DNA of 64,000 nucleotides, taken from contig VWPU01000905.1 of the NCBI GenBank assembly GCA_013398955.1, positions 310,001 to 374,000 on the forward strand. The letters run 5' to 3'. Origin of the DNA: Callaeas wilsoni (Eukaryota; Chordata; Aves; Passeriformes; Callaeidae). Positions within the stretch are counted from its first letter, which is position 1; each line of letters begins with the position of its first letter. Position numbers and translations under genes: made by a program. This document shows, one piece after another, positions 49,530-62,544 of the stretch. A model generated the notes under the pieces. It was not told where the DNA came from, made no database searches, and worked only from the letters and a program-made list of their open reading frames with translations.

Positions 49530-50060
49530 AGAGAAGTACTTCTGTAGAAGAGGATATTAGATTAGGGATCTTTAGCTTAGAGAAAAAAGACCCAAAGGGA
49601 TATGTTCTTGATGTATAAAATAATAAAAGCCATGAATAAGGAGGCTAGGGAGCAATTAGGCACTATTTTTGTAAAAGAAGAACAAGGGGCACTAAATGAA
49701 ATTATCATCCAGAAATTTTTCAGCAAACAAAGGGAAGTGCTTTTTCACACACTGCATAATTAAATTGTAGAACTCATTGCCACAGGATGTTGTGGAGGCC
49801 AAAGATATAAATGGATTCCAAAAGGGATTAGAAATATGAAAGGAGATCCATCAAAACCAGCAACAAAAAACCCCAACCAACCAATTGCCCAACCAACAAC
49901 AAAAAGAGATGGTATTCAGAAAATACCTCTACATTGCAGTGCCAGAAACTGTAACTCTCTATTTGCCCTGTTCATATACTCTGCTTTTCCCAGGCCGCTG
50001 TTTCTGACATCTGTCAAGAAAAAGGGGGACACGTAGTCTGTTCATACTGAATGGATAGGC
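49530..50060 (+). mobile_element. Ancient CR1-type LINE fragment I
   Basis: This is a diverged plus-strand copy of an old CR1-type LINE, from the RT C-terminus into the 3' UTR. Landmarks at nucleotide level are 'gggatctttagcttagagaa', 'gatgtataaaataataaaa', 'agaacaaggggcactaaatg' and 'gaactcattgccacaggatg' followed by 'gttgtggaggccaaagatat'. Translation in one frame gives the family's R-GxxxxxN-KxxxFFxxQ-xxFHT-HN-IxxLI pattern, with a stop (TAA) inside. After 49,855 an A/C-rich tract interrupts the match. More weakly matching 3' UTR wording ('ccaggccgctgtttctgaca') resumes to about 50,060. The start is approximate. It belongs to the same old stratum as fragment C. Confidence 0.72.
49855..49910. 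repeat. A/C-rich tract inside ancient CR1 fragment
   Basis: About 55 bases are made almost only of A and C (CAACAAAAAACCCC, CCAACCAACC, CCAACCAACAACAAAAAG). They interrupt the 3' part of fragment I. Confidence 0.8.
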
Positions 50061-53000
50061 TTTTATGGACATGCTTGTCTGGAAACACTTGAATGGAGGA
50101 AGCAGGAGGATATCTTTGATTTAAAACGTTTTCTTACACCACCAGAGGTCCCTGCCAGAGAATCTATCAGGTCTCTGTCAGATGCAAGAATCTGGCATAT
50201 AGTGTGGCTGTTTATATTACAACAAAACAAGCAGATACCTATGTGCCCTGATTTTTGGGCCAGATTTTCTTACCAAAACTCACTTTACTTAAGGATGTTA
50301 TGGCCAAGATGGTAATATGGCTGAACAATACAAATCTTATTTGCAATGTCTGAAAGATCAGGATCCTCTGAGGAAAACCAAAAGTTTCTCTAAACACACA
50401 AAAATGTTCTGAATGTTTTTTCAACAAGAAAGAAGTATAGAACTTAAAGAAATATTTAACTGCTAAGTCAGTGCTTTGAAGTACTCCTATTTGAACCAAA
50501 ACTCATTGTAGTGCTTTGCAGTCTTTTGGCCTCCTTCAGCAGATTTTTGATCAAATCAGCAGCAATGATAAGCATTGCTACAGCTTAAACAGCCACTTCA
50601 GGATCAGTTAGAGCTACTTTTGTCATCTGATAAAAACAGATTTCTTTACAGATTAATTTTCAGCACCTCCACACCTTCTCTCTGAACTCATTTACATTTT
50701 AAGATTCCCCAAAAAAATCTAGAAAAAAGGCTACTTAATCTATTTTTTTAAAATGATACAGGAATAAGACTATGTTTGTTCCTAAGAAAACCCAAAACAA
50801 CCCTTCTGCACTTTATAATATCCAAGATCTTGACTTAAACAAACTGATAATATTAACAAAACCTAAAATTGTACTGTTGTTCAGTAATTTCTTAAAATGG
50901 ACTTGGGATTTTTCATCCTGGACTGTAGTCCTCACAGGCTCGAGTGGACATATACGGAGCTCTCTCACGAGTGTTTTCTCCTATCCAGCCCTTACTCCAA
51001 ATATTACTTATAACTTCTGACTTTATATAGAAGTAATTACATAACTCTCCTTGGAAGACATGGCAGGCGGGCAAGACCATTAAATAAATTAATCATAGGA
51101 CTGGTAGTTGAAGACAGAGCTACCAATTTAGCATTTGTCCATTCATTGACACAAAATTCTTCTGGTTTCAAAGCAGATGACTTTTGTATCAACAAAATTC
51201 TGAGCAATTTCATCATCAAAATAACCTATTAGTCAGCCTCTGTCACTGGACTCTCAAAACAACAAGCAGATTTTACAAGTAACCAGAGAAGGCAATCATA
51301 ATTTTTGTTTTATGAACATCAGCTAAAACTCATAAATGAGAGGTTAGATACCAGCTAATTTAATCTACCTAAATGGAAGGCAGAGTATTGTATAGCTATA
51401 ATAGATGAGAAATATCTGAAATGCTCAATTTCATCTTGCAAGGATATCAAAGGTACCAGTTAAAGAAGAAGATCTGAAATTATTTAAAATTATAATACCT
51501 GCCAGTTGATTTTATGTGAGCCTGTTTTACTGATTAAGTACCATTACATACATTTAGCAATTGAAAACAAAACCATGCAGACTACCCTCAAAGAATGTAG
51601 GCCATGTCTATCTCTCCTCAGCTCATACCTTTGTGCAGATTCATTACACATTTGCTCTCTTCCTCTGTGACATTTTTATCACTGTTAAGTAAGATTCTGT
51701 TTGAAATACAGTGAGTAGATTCATGAGTTAGAGCTGGACTTTGACAAAGACAAACTTTGTAATCTGCACATTAGAATTCCCCCACACTATTCCTGAGGAA
51801 GCCTCAGCACAAGTAAGCTATGTAGAACAAACTTGCAGAAGATTCTACAGCACAAGACAACTGGAAAAATTCAAACATATGTCTGCTTCATATTCTCTGA
51901 ACTAAAGCTAATAATCAGTAAACTACTTGAACATTGCCAAACAACAGATAAGGACGTTAAAAAAACAGTCTATACTGTGTACTTTTAAGGATAGGAATTG
52001 ATGCTATGGGTGAATAGTGCTGTTTTGGGGGATTAAACGTGTGTGAATACACATAAGTGAAGAGTGTCACAAATAGTTATGACATTCCATTGAATTTTGC
52101 AGAAAGGCATTACAGAGAAAGAGGAGACAGATTTCCCATGAAGGCAACAATTCTTGTGGGTGGAGAAATTTGCTACTGTATTTTGTAGCCACCAAAAGCA
52201 GGTTTAGAGATTACTTCAAAAGCCCTTCTCACTGTGTCAAATAGCTTTACTGCTGGATTTGTTGCCTGCTTTTCCACAGCTATCAGAAATCCTTCTGTAT
52301 CACCCTTCTTTTTGACCTTAAACTCTTGGTGATCTCTGGCTGCCTGAATAAATTAATACACAGTCAAATCAAAGAGCTTCCACATTTTTTTTAATGAGGG
52401 CATCAGCCTCCTGGTGCAAATTAGACAGGGGTCATAATGTTTCCCAAGCTATACAAAGTGCTGTTCAGAAACAATTGAAATAATTTTTTTCTAATGTATC
52501 ATTGCATGCAGTCACTTTGCCAGAAAAAGAAAGATTTGTTTTTTTCTATGAGGCATATGGTGATGGAGGGAAACTTATAGGAGAGGCAGAGGTCCTTGAA
52601 AGTATTTTTACTGACAAATTCTGATGTTGCACAGGAAATTCTTAAGTCACTTTCCTATCTTTTCTTATATAGCTTCGAGTTTGTGATTTGGGTTTGGGGT
52701 TTTTTTTTGCATTTATGCAAAGGTTTTTGCCATACCTTTATTGCTTAGTTTTACCAGAAGCATTACTGAATCTAAGATATTTTAGCAGTCAGAGAGTGAT
52801 TTTGTATTCCTATGTAGGACTTAAATTTATATTGCTTGTGATCTTGGGCTTTAAAATATGCACTATAAAGAGAAAGAAGTGTTAGGCTACAGTATTTTTA
52901 GTCAGATGCTTAGGCACCTTCTAGTTGGTTTTGTCACAATTTTCTTAATTTTTTGAGTTATACTAATAAAATCCTACCTATAATTTTGGATGTATATAGC

Positions 53001-56000
53001 AAACATAATGAATAGAAATCTATATCACTTGAGAAGAAAAAGAAAAAAATAAGGAAAAAGGGACACAATAAAAAAAATAGAATTATTGTGACAGAAAAAG
53101 TAACAGTCCTTTAAAGGATGAAGTCTAGAGATTAACTTTTTGTCTTTTCCTATCTCATAAGTGAGTAAGACTGCCAATCTTCCCTTCACAACTATTACAC
53201 ACTGGATTTAAAGGTAAGATACATTATTCCTTTAGGCATTTGGAGAATCATGTAAAATACTTATGTAGAGTTTTGCCTTGGGTCTTTCATGTCTTATATT
53301 ACAACAAAATCCAGAGCTACTCTGAGGTACTGATTATATCCACTATTAAACAATCTGCAGACCTGGCTAGATTGAAACATTAATTTCACCAACATCCATG
53401 ACCTGAGAGATAGTAATCAGCAAATAGGCAAATTATTCACTTTGCTTTTATGGAACATAGCGTATTTAATTTACAGTTGAAAACACACTTAGAAAGTACA
53501 TTAGTGAGAGCAACTTCTTGATTACTTTCTTCATGGTAATAGTAACTGTAAGACTCTGTGTTGACTTGAGCTCTTCAATGTGTCTGCTTTGAAAGTCTGC
53601 TTGGGAAACAGGCATACACATGTTCTCTAAACTCAAGAACCATCAGAGTGTATAAGCCTGAAGAGACAGTGGGCAAGCTCCCAGCTATAAAACTGCTGAA
53701 TGCTAGCTGCTTTTCACCAGCAAAGTGAAGTTACAGTGATAAAGCAATCCTGAACACAGAAATATCTATAGGAGTCAGTGGGAGGTTTGGAACTATACAA
53801 CACAAAACTTGCACTCACAGTGAAATACACCCTCACTGCAGCTAGATTTTGTGTCTCTGAACTTGGCTAGTATATGGCAGCAACACAGAATTTTCTTCAG
53901 CAGGAACCAAAACCGTGTGACGATAATTAAATGGAATCAAACTATTATATTTTTTTTATTTCCACAAAAATCAAACTATCCACAAACCCACTTAGATGAA
54001 TTATGCAGTAGACATATTGGGTAGGATACTTCAGCTTGCTCTCATTCAGAGGCCTCTTTGAAAGGCAGATGGCAGAACAGTGTGATGAATACTTTTGTTT
54101 CTCTATTTAGAATCATGATTTCAAGTATCACTACAATTCAGTCTTTGTGTTCCTAATGTCTACTTCATTTTTCTCTTTCTTTTGAAGAAACATGAAATTT
54201 CATTTGACATATAAGGAACTAGTGTGTCTAAACACTGTGCTATTTTAATTTCTGTGCCATTAAACTCTATCTTAATCTTCAAGCAGATGAAATAATATGA
54301 AGCTGCTGGACACATTTTTGGGAGAGAAAATGAAATTAGATGTACAAGAGGCAGTTATTCAGAAATAATATAATTTCACTAGAATGTAAGTAGATGTAGA
54401 GATACAGTGATAGAAGGAATAAAAAGCAACTGTATAAGCCTAATCTTAATTATCCCATATACTCAATGGCAAAGGTTTTCCAATGTGTGGGTTAACACAA
54501 AAATAGACACAAGGCTCACAAGGTCTTCCTGAGGATATGGAAAAGAGACCAAAGCTTGACTTGCCCTAAATATCCATGACATAGATTTTCATATGAAACA
54601 AATACTACTGGCCTTGAATAATTAATCAAAGCCAATTTGTTATATAACCAAACATAAATGCAGATTGTAATGAGCCATTTAAGGAAATGTGCTTACATCG
54701 CCTTTAAAAGAAAGTACTTACATTGCCACATAAAAAATGTTAGAGAGAACATGTAGGAGTACAAAATCCCACGGAGAAATTATAGGGCTTTTAATATAAC
54801 ACTATTTAACTAAGTGATATGAAAAGAAGCATAGGAAAAATATGGACTATGTAAATGGTGACGATTGAGACAAGGATTTTTAATTAGAATTTGAATAAAC
54901 AAAATGAAGGAATTGAAAATGTAGGCTGGAAAAAGTAATACCTTTTATTTGGTCATTTATATTACTCCATCATCATAATGTTCAATTTTCAGAGCTAATT
55001 TTCCTAAGAAGGAAGTGTAAATGGAACATAAGTATCATCATTAGGCAAAAAGTAAAGCAGCGGAGCTTCAAGTGGGAAAGATGCACGTCTGTTTACACAT
55101 TTAGATAAATATGTGTTATTTCAAAACTCAATATTACATTTTGGAGTACATTTTTCATTGCTTTAATAAGTAGACCTTGTACAGAGAGCCTTTGCCATAT
55201 ATTGGAGAGAGGGAAGGACGTTCTCTTCCACAGCTCAAATAACTCCTGTATTTTCCCAGCTTTCCCCAGAATTTCCCCATGAAATGCCATCAAGAATATC
55301 AGTTCTGTGCATTGTTCACTTGACAAATCACTTTACACAACTTGTCTTTTTCCCCACTCTTGTTTTGCTGTTTGAAGGAGGGCACTGAACCTTCTAGGCA
55401 ATATATTTAATTTTTTAATTTAAGTTTTCTGATTTTTTAAAAAATTTGTTGTAATGAGAGTTTGAATTATTTCCATAAATTTAATGTGAGTATTTTGTAA
55501 ATTTTTTCTTCCCTCCAAACCTCCACCCTGCCCTTTGCCCAAAACCATCACATGATAGGGAAAATTCAGTCATACAAACAGCAATTAAACGATTGAGTAG
55601 TAAAAATAACAAGTAGAATGGTGGGTAGAGTTCCTTTAATTTGAATTACTAAACATCCACTTTGTTTCCCTATTTATCAAGTTTAACAAATATTTCTAGC
55701 AATAAATATTTCATATCTGCTTTTATGACGGCTCAAGAAAGAAATCCAGTAAATAAATTTCAGGAGCATCAGTAACTGCTTTCAGTGTTTTGGCTCCCAG
55801 CATATGCTCAGTCAGGCAAACAAGACAGATGATCTACTGTGTACCACTATCCTTGCATGTCCTATATTAGTGCCTTCTCTCACAGGTCAGAAGCTCTTCA
55901 CAGTATTTCATAAAGACAGGGTTAAGTATGCGTTTGCCTCCATGTATCCTCCAGCTGCTTTGAAATTATTGATGAATATGTCGAGCTATTTAAAGAAGCA

Positions 56001-57182
56001 CTAAATGAAGATTCCCCCATTTAGGCCCCTGCTCTTCCCAAGAATGGATATTCTTTAAGAAGGAAAAAAAGACTTATTGTCTGTCTTCTTTCAGAGACAA
56101 AGAGAAAACCCTGATCTATCAATACTGGTATTTTATTGTTTGGGTTGTGGTTTTTCCCCCCCCAAATTTTCCTAAGTGGGAAATATAAGTACTGTCTTTC
56201 TTTGAAAGGTAGTACTTTATGGTCATCATTACTAGGCCCTGAAAAAACTGTGTAAAATTACACCAGGGATCCTGAAGGTAAAGATAATAGATTTATAAAC
56301 AATGTCTCCATGTTTGGATAGACTAAATATATTTCCAGTCCAGCCACTGAGATCTCAAGTCAGAAGCCATCGTTACTTTATTTTTTTTTTTTAATAAGGG
56401 AAGAAAAATAATTTCTAATCCAAGCAATAGACTTTCAAATAACTATTGTTTGATTTTTGTTTTTTTTTTTTTGTTTTTTTCCTGTTGTTTGGTTTAGTTT
56501 CTTTTAAAGTCCAGCTAGGATTTCAGCTGTCTTTGTAACTAATAGTTAATGGTCTTAGAACTAATAGTTCAATAAAAGAAGCACTAGGCTGTCATAGTGT
56601 TCAGTTTCTTCTAAGAATGAAGCTAGGTTTTCTGACACTAAAATGCAGTAAAATTGTAGCTGGCAGATGAATAAGAAACATATTTGTAAATATAATTTTC
56701 AATCTCTTCCAGAATATTGGGTACAAAAATGCAGGTGTATAACAACTAACAATTCATGTAATATTGCTATATTTTAAGAAAGATTTCCTCTTACAAGTGT
56801 TTTTAAAGTTGGTTTTAGATATTATTCCTTCAAAAAGGCATTACCCATATTTTGTCTAATTTCATGTTAGATACACTTAAGTGGCATTGTAAAAATTATG
56901 TAATATCAACTAATATATGTTTATGTAAATTTTATTCATTATGTAAACTACTATTTCTTAAGCACATAAGATGAAAGCAGATGATCCCCTGTAGATGGAT
57001 GTCTCATGCTTACCAGATATTCCCTAGCATTCGTCTTGCCAGATGCAGAGATGGGTTTCCAGAGGTATTTTCCATTGTTTGTCAGCTGCCTAGTAGCAGG
57101 CAGGTAACTCAGAAATATTCTTGGACACTCCTGAATCTTGTAAATGGATCTGAAAAACATTTTTAGGCATATGAATCAATCC

Positions 57183-57225
57183 TAATAATAACATCAATAA
57201 ATAATAATAATATCAACAAATATAT
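57183..57225. repeat. (TAA)n microsatellite, imperfect
   Basis: AATAATAACATCAATAAATAATAATAATATC-type triplets, degenerate at both ends. Confidence 0.85.
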
Positions 57226-57990
57226 TGATAATTAGTTACATAGTTTCTTCATAGTTTATACACAGAATCGGTCTGGGGATTCATGAGGTGAAATGTTTTT
57301 CAAAAGATAGATTTCAAAGGTCTAAACTTTAAATGAGTGGAAACCTTATTTTATCCATTATCCAGAAACTGAAGATATGTTGCACATTTTTCCCTTAATC
57401 AATTCCTGACTTAAAGGATGAGTAGCTACATTTCCTGATTTATATATTTATTTAGTTTTATTGGTTTTTCATTGGGGTTTTATGCATACGTATGTGTGAG
57501 AGAGAAAGAGAGAGAAACTATTCTATGTCTGTTGTATGAAAAAATTTTTAGGATACTTGCCTAGAGATCACTGAGAGATTGAGAGCAACAGATGCAAAGA
57601 CCAAAAGTTTTCAAATGCACTACAGAAAAAAGTATTTTCTGCCATGTATGTATATAACTCTCTCCAGGAAGGCTCTTTTCAGATATGAAGAGTAATGTCA
57701 AAAGTTTGGGTTTTGTTTGAAGAGTGAAAACACATTTCTGCATAAACTCCTGTAGATTTTGTGGAGTGAGTATTTTTTGTCTAGTAAGGTTGGGGTACTA
57801 ATTTATGGCACGGAGAAAATTGTGTTCTTCAAAACCTGTTTTGTTTGCAGATGAGGGAAAAGTGAAATAGCTGGAGTGTTGTATGTAAAGAACGAGGTAT
57901 GTGTGTACAGCAGAATTGACATGTGACTAATAGGACTAGTAAAATGTATCAGTGAAATGAGAAAAACCCTACATACAGTCTAATTCTGAC

Positions 57991-58068
57991 CTTTCTTTTT
58001 CATTTTCTTTTTTTTTTTTCTTTTTTTAATCAAAGAAAGAAATGTGGGTTTTCTTTCTTTCTTTCTTG
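57991..58068. repeat. Polypyrimidine tract with (CTTT)n and hairpin arms
   Basis: The plus strand is dominated by T and C, with a purine island AAAGAAAGAAA at 58,032-58,042 that is the exact reverse complement of TTTCTTTCTTT at 58,050-58,060. The loop is 7 bases. Confidence 0.85.
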
Positions 58069-59739
58069 CAGAAGATGAAAACTAAATTCAAACACATTTT
58101 GCCATAGTATAATGATAAATGTATTGATGTACCTTTACCACGAAATGCCTAAACTGGAATTCATCCAGCCAGGTCATTAGCAGGAGAGCTCAAAATATGT
58201 AATATAAATAACTACTACTGAGCTACTAGTCAAGTGAGATAATCACAAGTGTGTCCTGTGAAAAAAGAGGATGATGCTATTCAAGGATTATAAAACAAAA
58301 CACTACAAGCGCTGTAAATGGGTGAAGATAAACTATTTTGATATATTCTTATAAACACATGACACTTGTCATAGCTAAATCCTGTATGCATTTAGTTCAT
58401 ATTAGGTAAATTGGTGTAAGAATTATTCTCAATAGCATAATACTGGATTCTGCAGGTTGGAGAGAAGACAAAGATGTGGAATTTTCTCATACACTGTCTG
58501 TGAAAAGGGGTAGCACATCATCAGTGCCCCTCTCTTTGTCTCATCAAGCAGACACTTAAATCCGTAGTTGATATACAAGACTGTTATAATTGACATTGTG
58601 TTTCAAATTACTGTCAAGCATTTAATGAGTATATTATTTTTCTTTAATAGGCTTTTTATCTCAGTATTGTTTTGCAATCTGGTTAATAAGGAATTCTACC
58701 ATATGAAGATTTTAGTGATGGTAGAAAATATTGAAATCCTAGAAAAGGAAAGAATAGGAATAAAGCCTGTATATTGTGTACTGGTGACTCAATTGATTTA
58801 TGTTTGTGCCATGTATCCTTGACATTAAGGACTTGCTTCTCAGTTGAATAAGAATTGAGCAAGGTCCTTAGTGTATTCCTCAGGCACACAATGAATTGTT
58901 TGTGTCCACCTTCTCTACTATTTATTTTAGAAAACCATTACAAAAGCATCAGCTATAAACTCAGCAATTCTGGTAACAATTGAGAGCTTGTTTTGGCTTA
59001 GAACCAGCTGCTCTTTTGGCATCTATCCAGATGTTCATGTGAGAATTTTCAATGAAAATTGTATTTTCTTCAAAGTTTCAAGTCATGTTTCAGTATCAAA
59101 TTTGGTGCCTCATGAGTTTCACTTTGGGTCACTACATTCCTCTACCATCCTGGTATAGTCCCAAGACAAGTGAAACTACTGAAATAATATTTCATTATTC
59201 TGAGTTGGCCAAATGACTCATTTCATTCCTATTTTGATCGCATTGTTCATTATCTGGGAAAATTTTGCATTGTCTCTGAAGTACTCAAGTGATAAATAGG
59301 ACAGGGATAGAGAATGGCAGGTAAAGGTCTAGAATCACGTATAAGTGATGTTACAGATTATATTTATAATGTTGAGGTTTTTTTGCATTTTGTATCCACT
59401 CTTCCTATTATTATGCGTTCATAATGTAGTGGTGTCTAGAGACCTACGGGCTTTGGCAAATTTATAAAAATGGCATTCCTTTGCTCAAAGAGATGACAGT
59501 CTCAAAGAGACTGTGTAACAAGTGGATGCAACTAGCATACAGAATAAGGGCATAGTCGCTGAGATGTTGTGAAGAGGTGGGAGGAGTACAGTTTTGAGCT
59601 AGTTGCAATGCTATCCCAGCACGTTGTCTGCAAGTTCACTGTGTGCCTGTTAAATTTCACCACACACAAATTATATATGCATCAGTTCAAGCCTCTGAAG
59701 CGCCTGTATCCTAATGCAGGCAGCATGGAGAGTTAACAC

Positions 59740-60864
59740 GATGAGGGAGAGACTTGTGTGCAGTTGTGGACTGTGGTCTTTTTGGAGATGTGGTGGGATG
59801 GCTTCTCTGTCTGGAGTGTTGCAATGGAGGGGGGGATATGCGCTGTTTAGGAAGAACAGAAGGAAAAAATTTAGGAGGGAGAGTTGTCCTTTTTCTGAGA
59901 GCATCTGCACTGCATAGACCTTTGCTAGGATGGATGAGGAACCAACAGAGAGCTTATTTGCCAGAATTAAAAAGAAACCAACAAACATATAAACATGACA
60001 TTAAAGTGGGTGTCTGCTGTTGGCCACCTGAGCAGGGAAGAGCAGGTCCTCTTCAAACAGAGGAACAGCTTTATTTTCAGAAACATTGGAACTCCTGGGG
60101 ACTTCAACTACCCCATATCTGTTAGAGAAACAGCACAGCAAGACATAAGCAATCCAAAAGGTTCCCAGAGTGCATGGGCAGTTACTTTGTCCTCTGACTG
60201 ATAGAGAAGCCAACAAAGATGGTCTCCCAGAACTCATGCTCACTCAGCAAGGAAGTCATCTCTGGGGATTTGAAGATCAAAGGCAGCCTTGGCTCCAGTG
60301 ACCATGAGGTGGGGAAGTTCAAGATCCTGAGAGCAGGGTGAAAAGCAAACTCACAAGCCTGGTCTTCAGGAGAGTAGATTTCGGCCTCTCTCAAGACCTG
60401 ATTGGAAGAGGTCTATTGAATTGACTCCTGGATGAAAAAAAGGGACTAAGGAAGTTGATTAATGTTCAAAGACCACCTCTGCCAAGCTCAAGTTCCATCT
60501 GAACAAATACAAAGTCAGCCAAATATGTGGGAAGGTTGAAGGTCTGAATGAATGAACAAGGAGCTTCTAGCCAAACTACCTGAAGGTAAGGTGCAAAGAA
60601 AATGGACTCAGGCTCTTAGTGGCACCCAGTGACAGGAAAAAAGGCAAGGGATTGAAACACAGGAAATTTCCTCTGAACATCTGAAATCTGTGAGGTATTT
60701 GAGCAGTGGCACAGGTTACCCAGAAAGGTTATGGAGTCTCCATCACTGGAAATACCCAGGAATTGTGTGGTCATGGTCCTGGACAAGCAGGTGACCCTGC
60801 TTGAGGAGGGTGGACATCCAGAGATCTCATTCAACCTCAACCAGTCTATAATTTTGTGATTCTG
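59740..60864 (+). mobile_element. CR1 LINE copy J (endonuclease region fused to 3' end)
   Basis: This plus-strand CR1 is unusual in the window because it reaches into the ORF2 endonuclease domain. Coding similarity runs from about 59,750 to about 60,580 ('gatgaacaaggagcttctag'-type wording near its end). The sequence then passes within about 20 bases to the 3' region starting 'atggactcaggctcttagtg' (60,602). It ends with 'gaccctgcttgaggaggg', 'cattcaacctcaaccagtct' and 'attttgtgattctg' near 60,864. The whole reverse-transcriptase domain is missing. Tail wording places J with copy H in one subfamily. Confidence 0.9.
59754..60420 (+). pseudogene. CR1 ORF2 endonuclease remnant
   Basis: CR1 endonuclease is of the apurinic-endonuclease (APE-like) type and nicks target DNA. 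Readable pieces, in different frames, are VDCGLFGDVVGWLLCLECCN (59,763-59,822), RCLGRTEGKNLGGRVVLFLR, then GVCCWPPEQGR, PGDFNYPISVRETAQQD (GDFNYP at 60,097-60,114) and SLGSSDHEVGKFKILRAG (SDH near 60,297-60,305). GDFN and SDH are the family's metal-binding and catalytic-histidine motifs, and both are still legible. Frame changes, lost residues around the substrate loop and a stop soon after KILRAG show that it is inactive. Confidence 0.87.
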
Positions 60865-62453
60865 CTTTACAGCAAAGGTGAATCTTGAAATGGAATGGTG
60901 TAGCAGCATTTTTACAGAGGACTCAGAAATTGGCACGCCTCTGGAAAAATGCCTAGAGCTAAAAGATTTGCTTCTCATAGATTGTGATTAACATGCTCTA
61001 CTTTATTATTAATGCTATGCCAAATGCAGAATCCAGTAAGTATTTTCATCTGATTCATCTTGTTGAATTGTATATAACGGAAATAAATTACATTAACTTA
61101 AACTGACTTTTCAAGGACAAGTACAATACATTGGCACGGTGCCCAAGAAACAGAAAAAAATGAATCTTAATAACAAATATCATTCATTATAAAAAGGTAA
61201 TATGTAGTTTAGCTCAGATGATACTGACATTTTACCAGTGTGGAACCTTAAACCATTCTCTATTAGACAAAATTACTTATTCTTTTTCTTGTAAAAGATC
61301 AGAGAGAAAAAATAATAGCCTGCCACTCCAATAAAAACCATTAGTTTGTTGAAAAAATTCGAGGCCAAATCTGCCTTACCTTTGCTGCAGCAGAAGCTTC
61401 ACGCTGAGACTAGAGGTGTCTGATTGACCCATCATCCCTGCTGGAAGCCTCTACTCCTCTGCTAGCCCTGACTTGTGCGACCCCGAAATAAGTGCTGATA
61501 TTTTACAATTCACGACACAAAGGAAAAGGAAAAAATGAAAATGGAATATCTGATTATGAATATAATTTTCAGCCACCACTGTTTCCTGAATGCTTTGACT
61601 CCTAGTACCAGCAGTTTGAATCTGTATATATATTATGCTGGAATCCTTCTTCCTGTTAAAATAGACTAATGAAGACCTGGATTTAAGCCATTTTTTTGTC
61701 CTTAAATGGCATGCAAAATGAAAAGAAATAAAGTGTCAAGTATGAGTACTTGTCCTTCATCAGCCATGAGGGAATTTAATTAATATATTGCAAAGATCTT
61801 TTTCAGGTGTGACATAGCTGCATTATCCCTACTGGAATGCTAGTGGAGGTCTATAGTCGAATATTACATTGAATTTTAATAAATACTTGTGCAAAGCACA
61901 ACAAGTGGTTGTACAAAGTGATGGAATTTCACTCTGTTTTAGAACTAGAAAGATGCAAAACACTTTAAAATCTGTAGTGAAACAAGCCAACAAGTGGATT
62001 ATACTTAGTTTTTAGTAATTCTCAGCAAAAAGAATCCTAAAACTCTGTACTACACTTTCTTTTAAGGATTTCTCCTTATAAGGACTATATAATGTTTTAT
62101 TAGTTCGTGGTACTGAAATTTTTATTTAAGAAAAATAATACTAAGATTTTCATGTTTCAAAAAGTGGGTTCTTGATCACCAGTATCTATGCAAACACTTG
62201 AAGCAACTTCTCTGAAATATCTGTTTCTCAACAGCCAGTTTTTCCTGTTAGCATTCCAGTTCAGTCTCTTCTCACTGCTCTATCATTACCATAGGAGTTT
62301 CCTTGACTAGTGCTGCCTACCATAAAATTTCATTTCTGCTTAGGCTTACAAATATTTAATTCTCCTCTTACCATTCTCTGGCGTGTACCCACTGATTTTT
62401 TTGGAGAACCTGCTTAGAAGATATGTTGAAAAAATAAACAACTCATCTCCCTC

Positions 62454-62544
62454 ACAAAAAACCCAACCCACAAACCAATCGACAACAAATAAATAAACAA
62501 AAACAAAAGAAACTTCCAGAAAAGAAAAGAAAAACCCACCAAAA
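62454..62544. repeat. A/C-rich low-complexity tract
   Basis: The plus strand is almost only A and C with few G or T (AAAAAACCCAACCCACAAACC, then AAATAAATAAAC, AAAACAAAAG, AAAACCCACC). It resembles the minus strand of 742-940. Confidence 0.85.

Larger units (their letters stand above)
50061..59739. other. AT-rich unique noncoding DNA
   Basis: No gene or clear transposon was recognised over 9.7 kb. Simple repeats occur at 56,381-56,392 and 56,460-56,472 (T runs), 57,183-57,225 (TAA), 57,495-57,517 (GA) and 57,991-58,068 (pyrimidine tract with hairpin potential, ending in a splice-acceptor-like TTGCAG). A perfect 8-bp inverted repeat is at 59,496-59,514. Confidence 0.5.
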
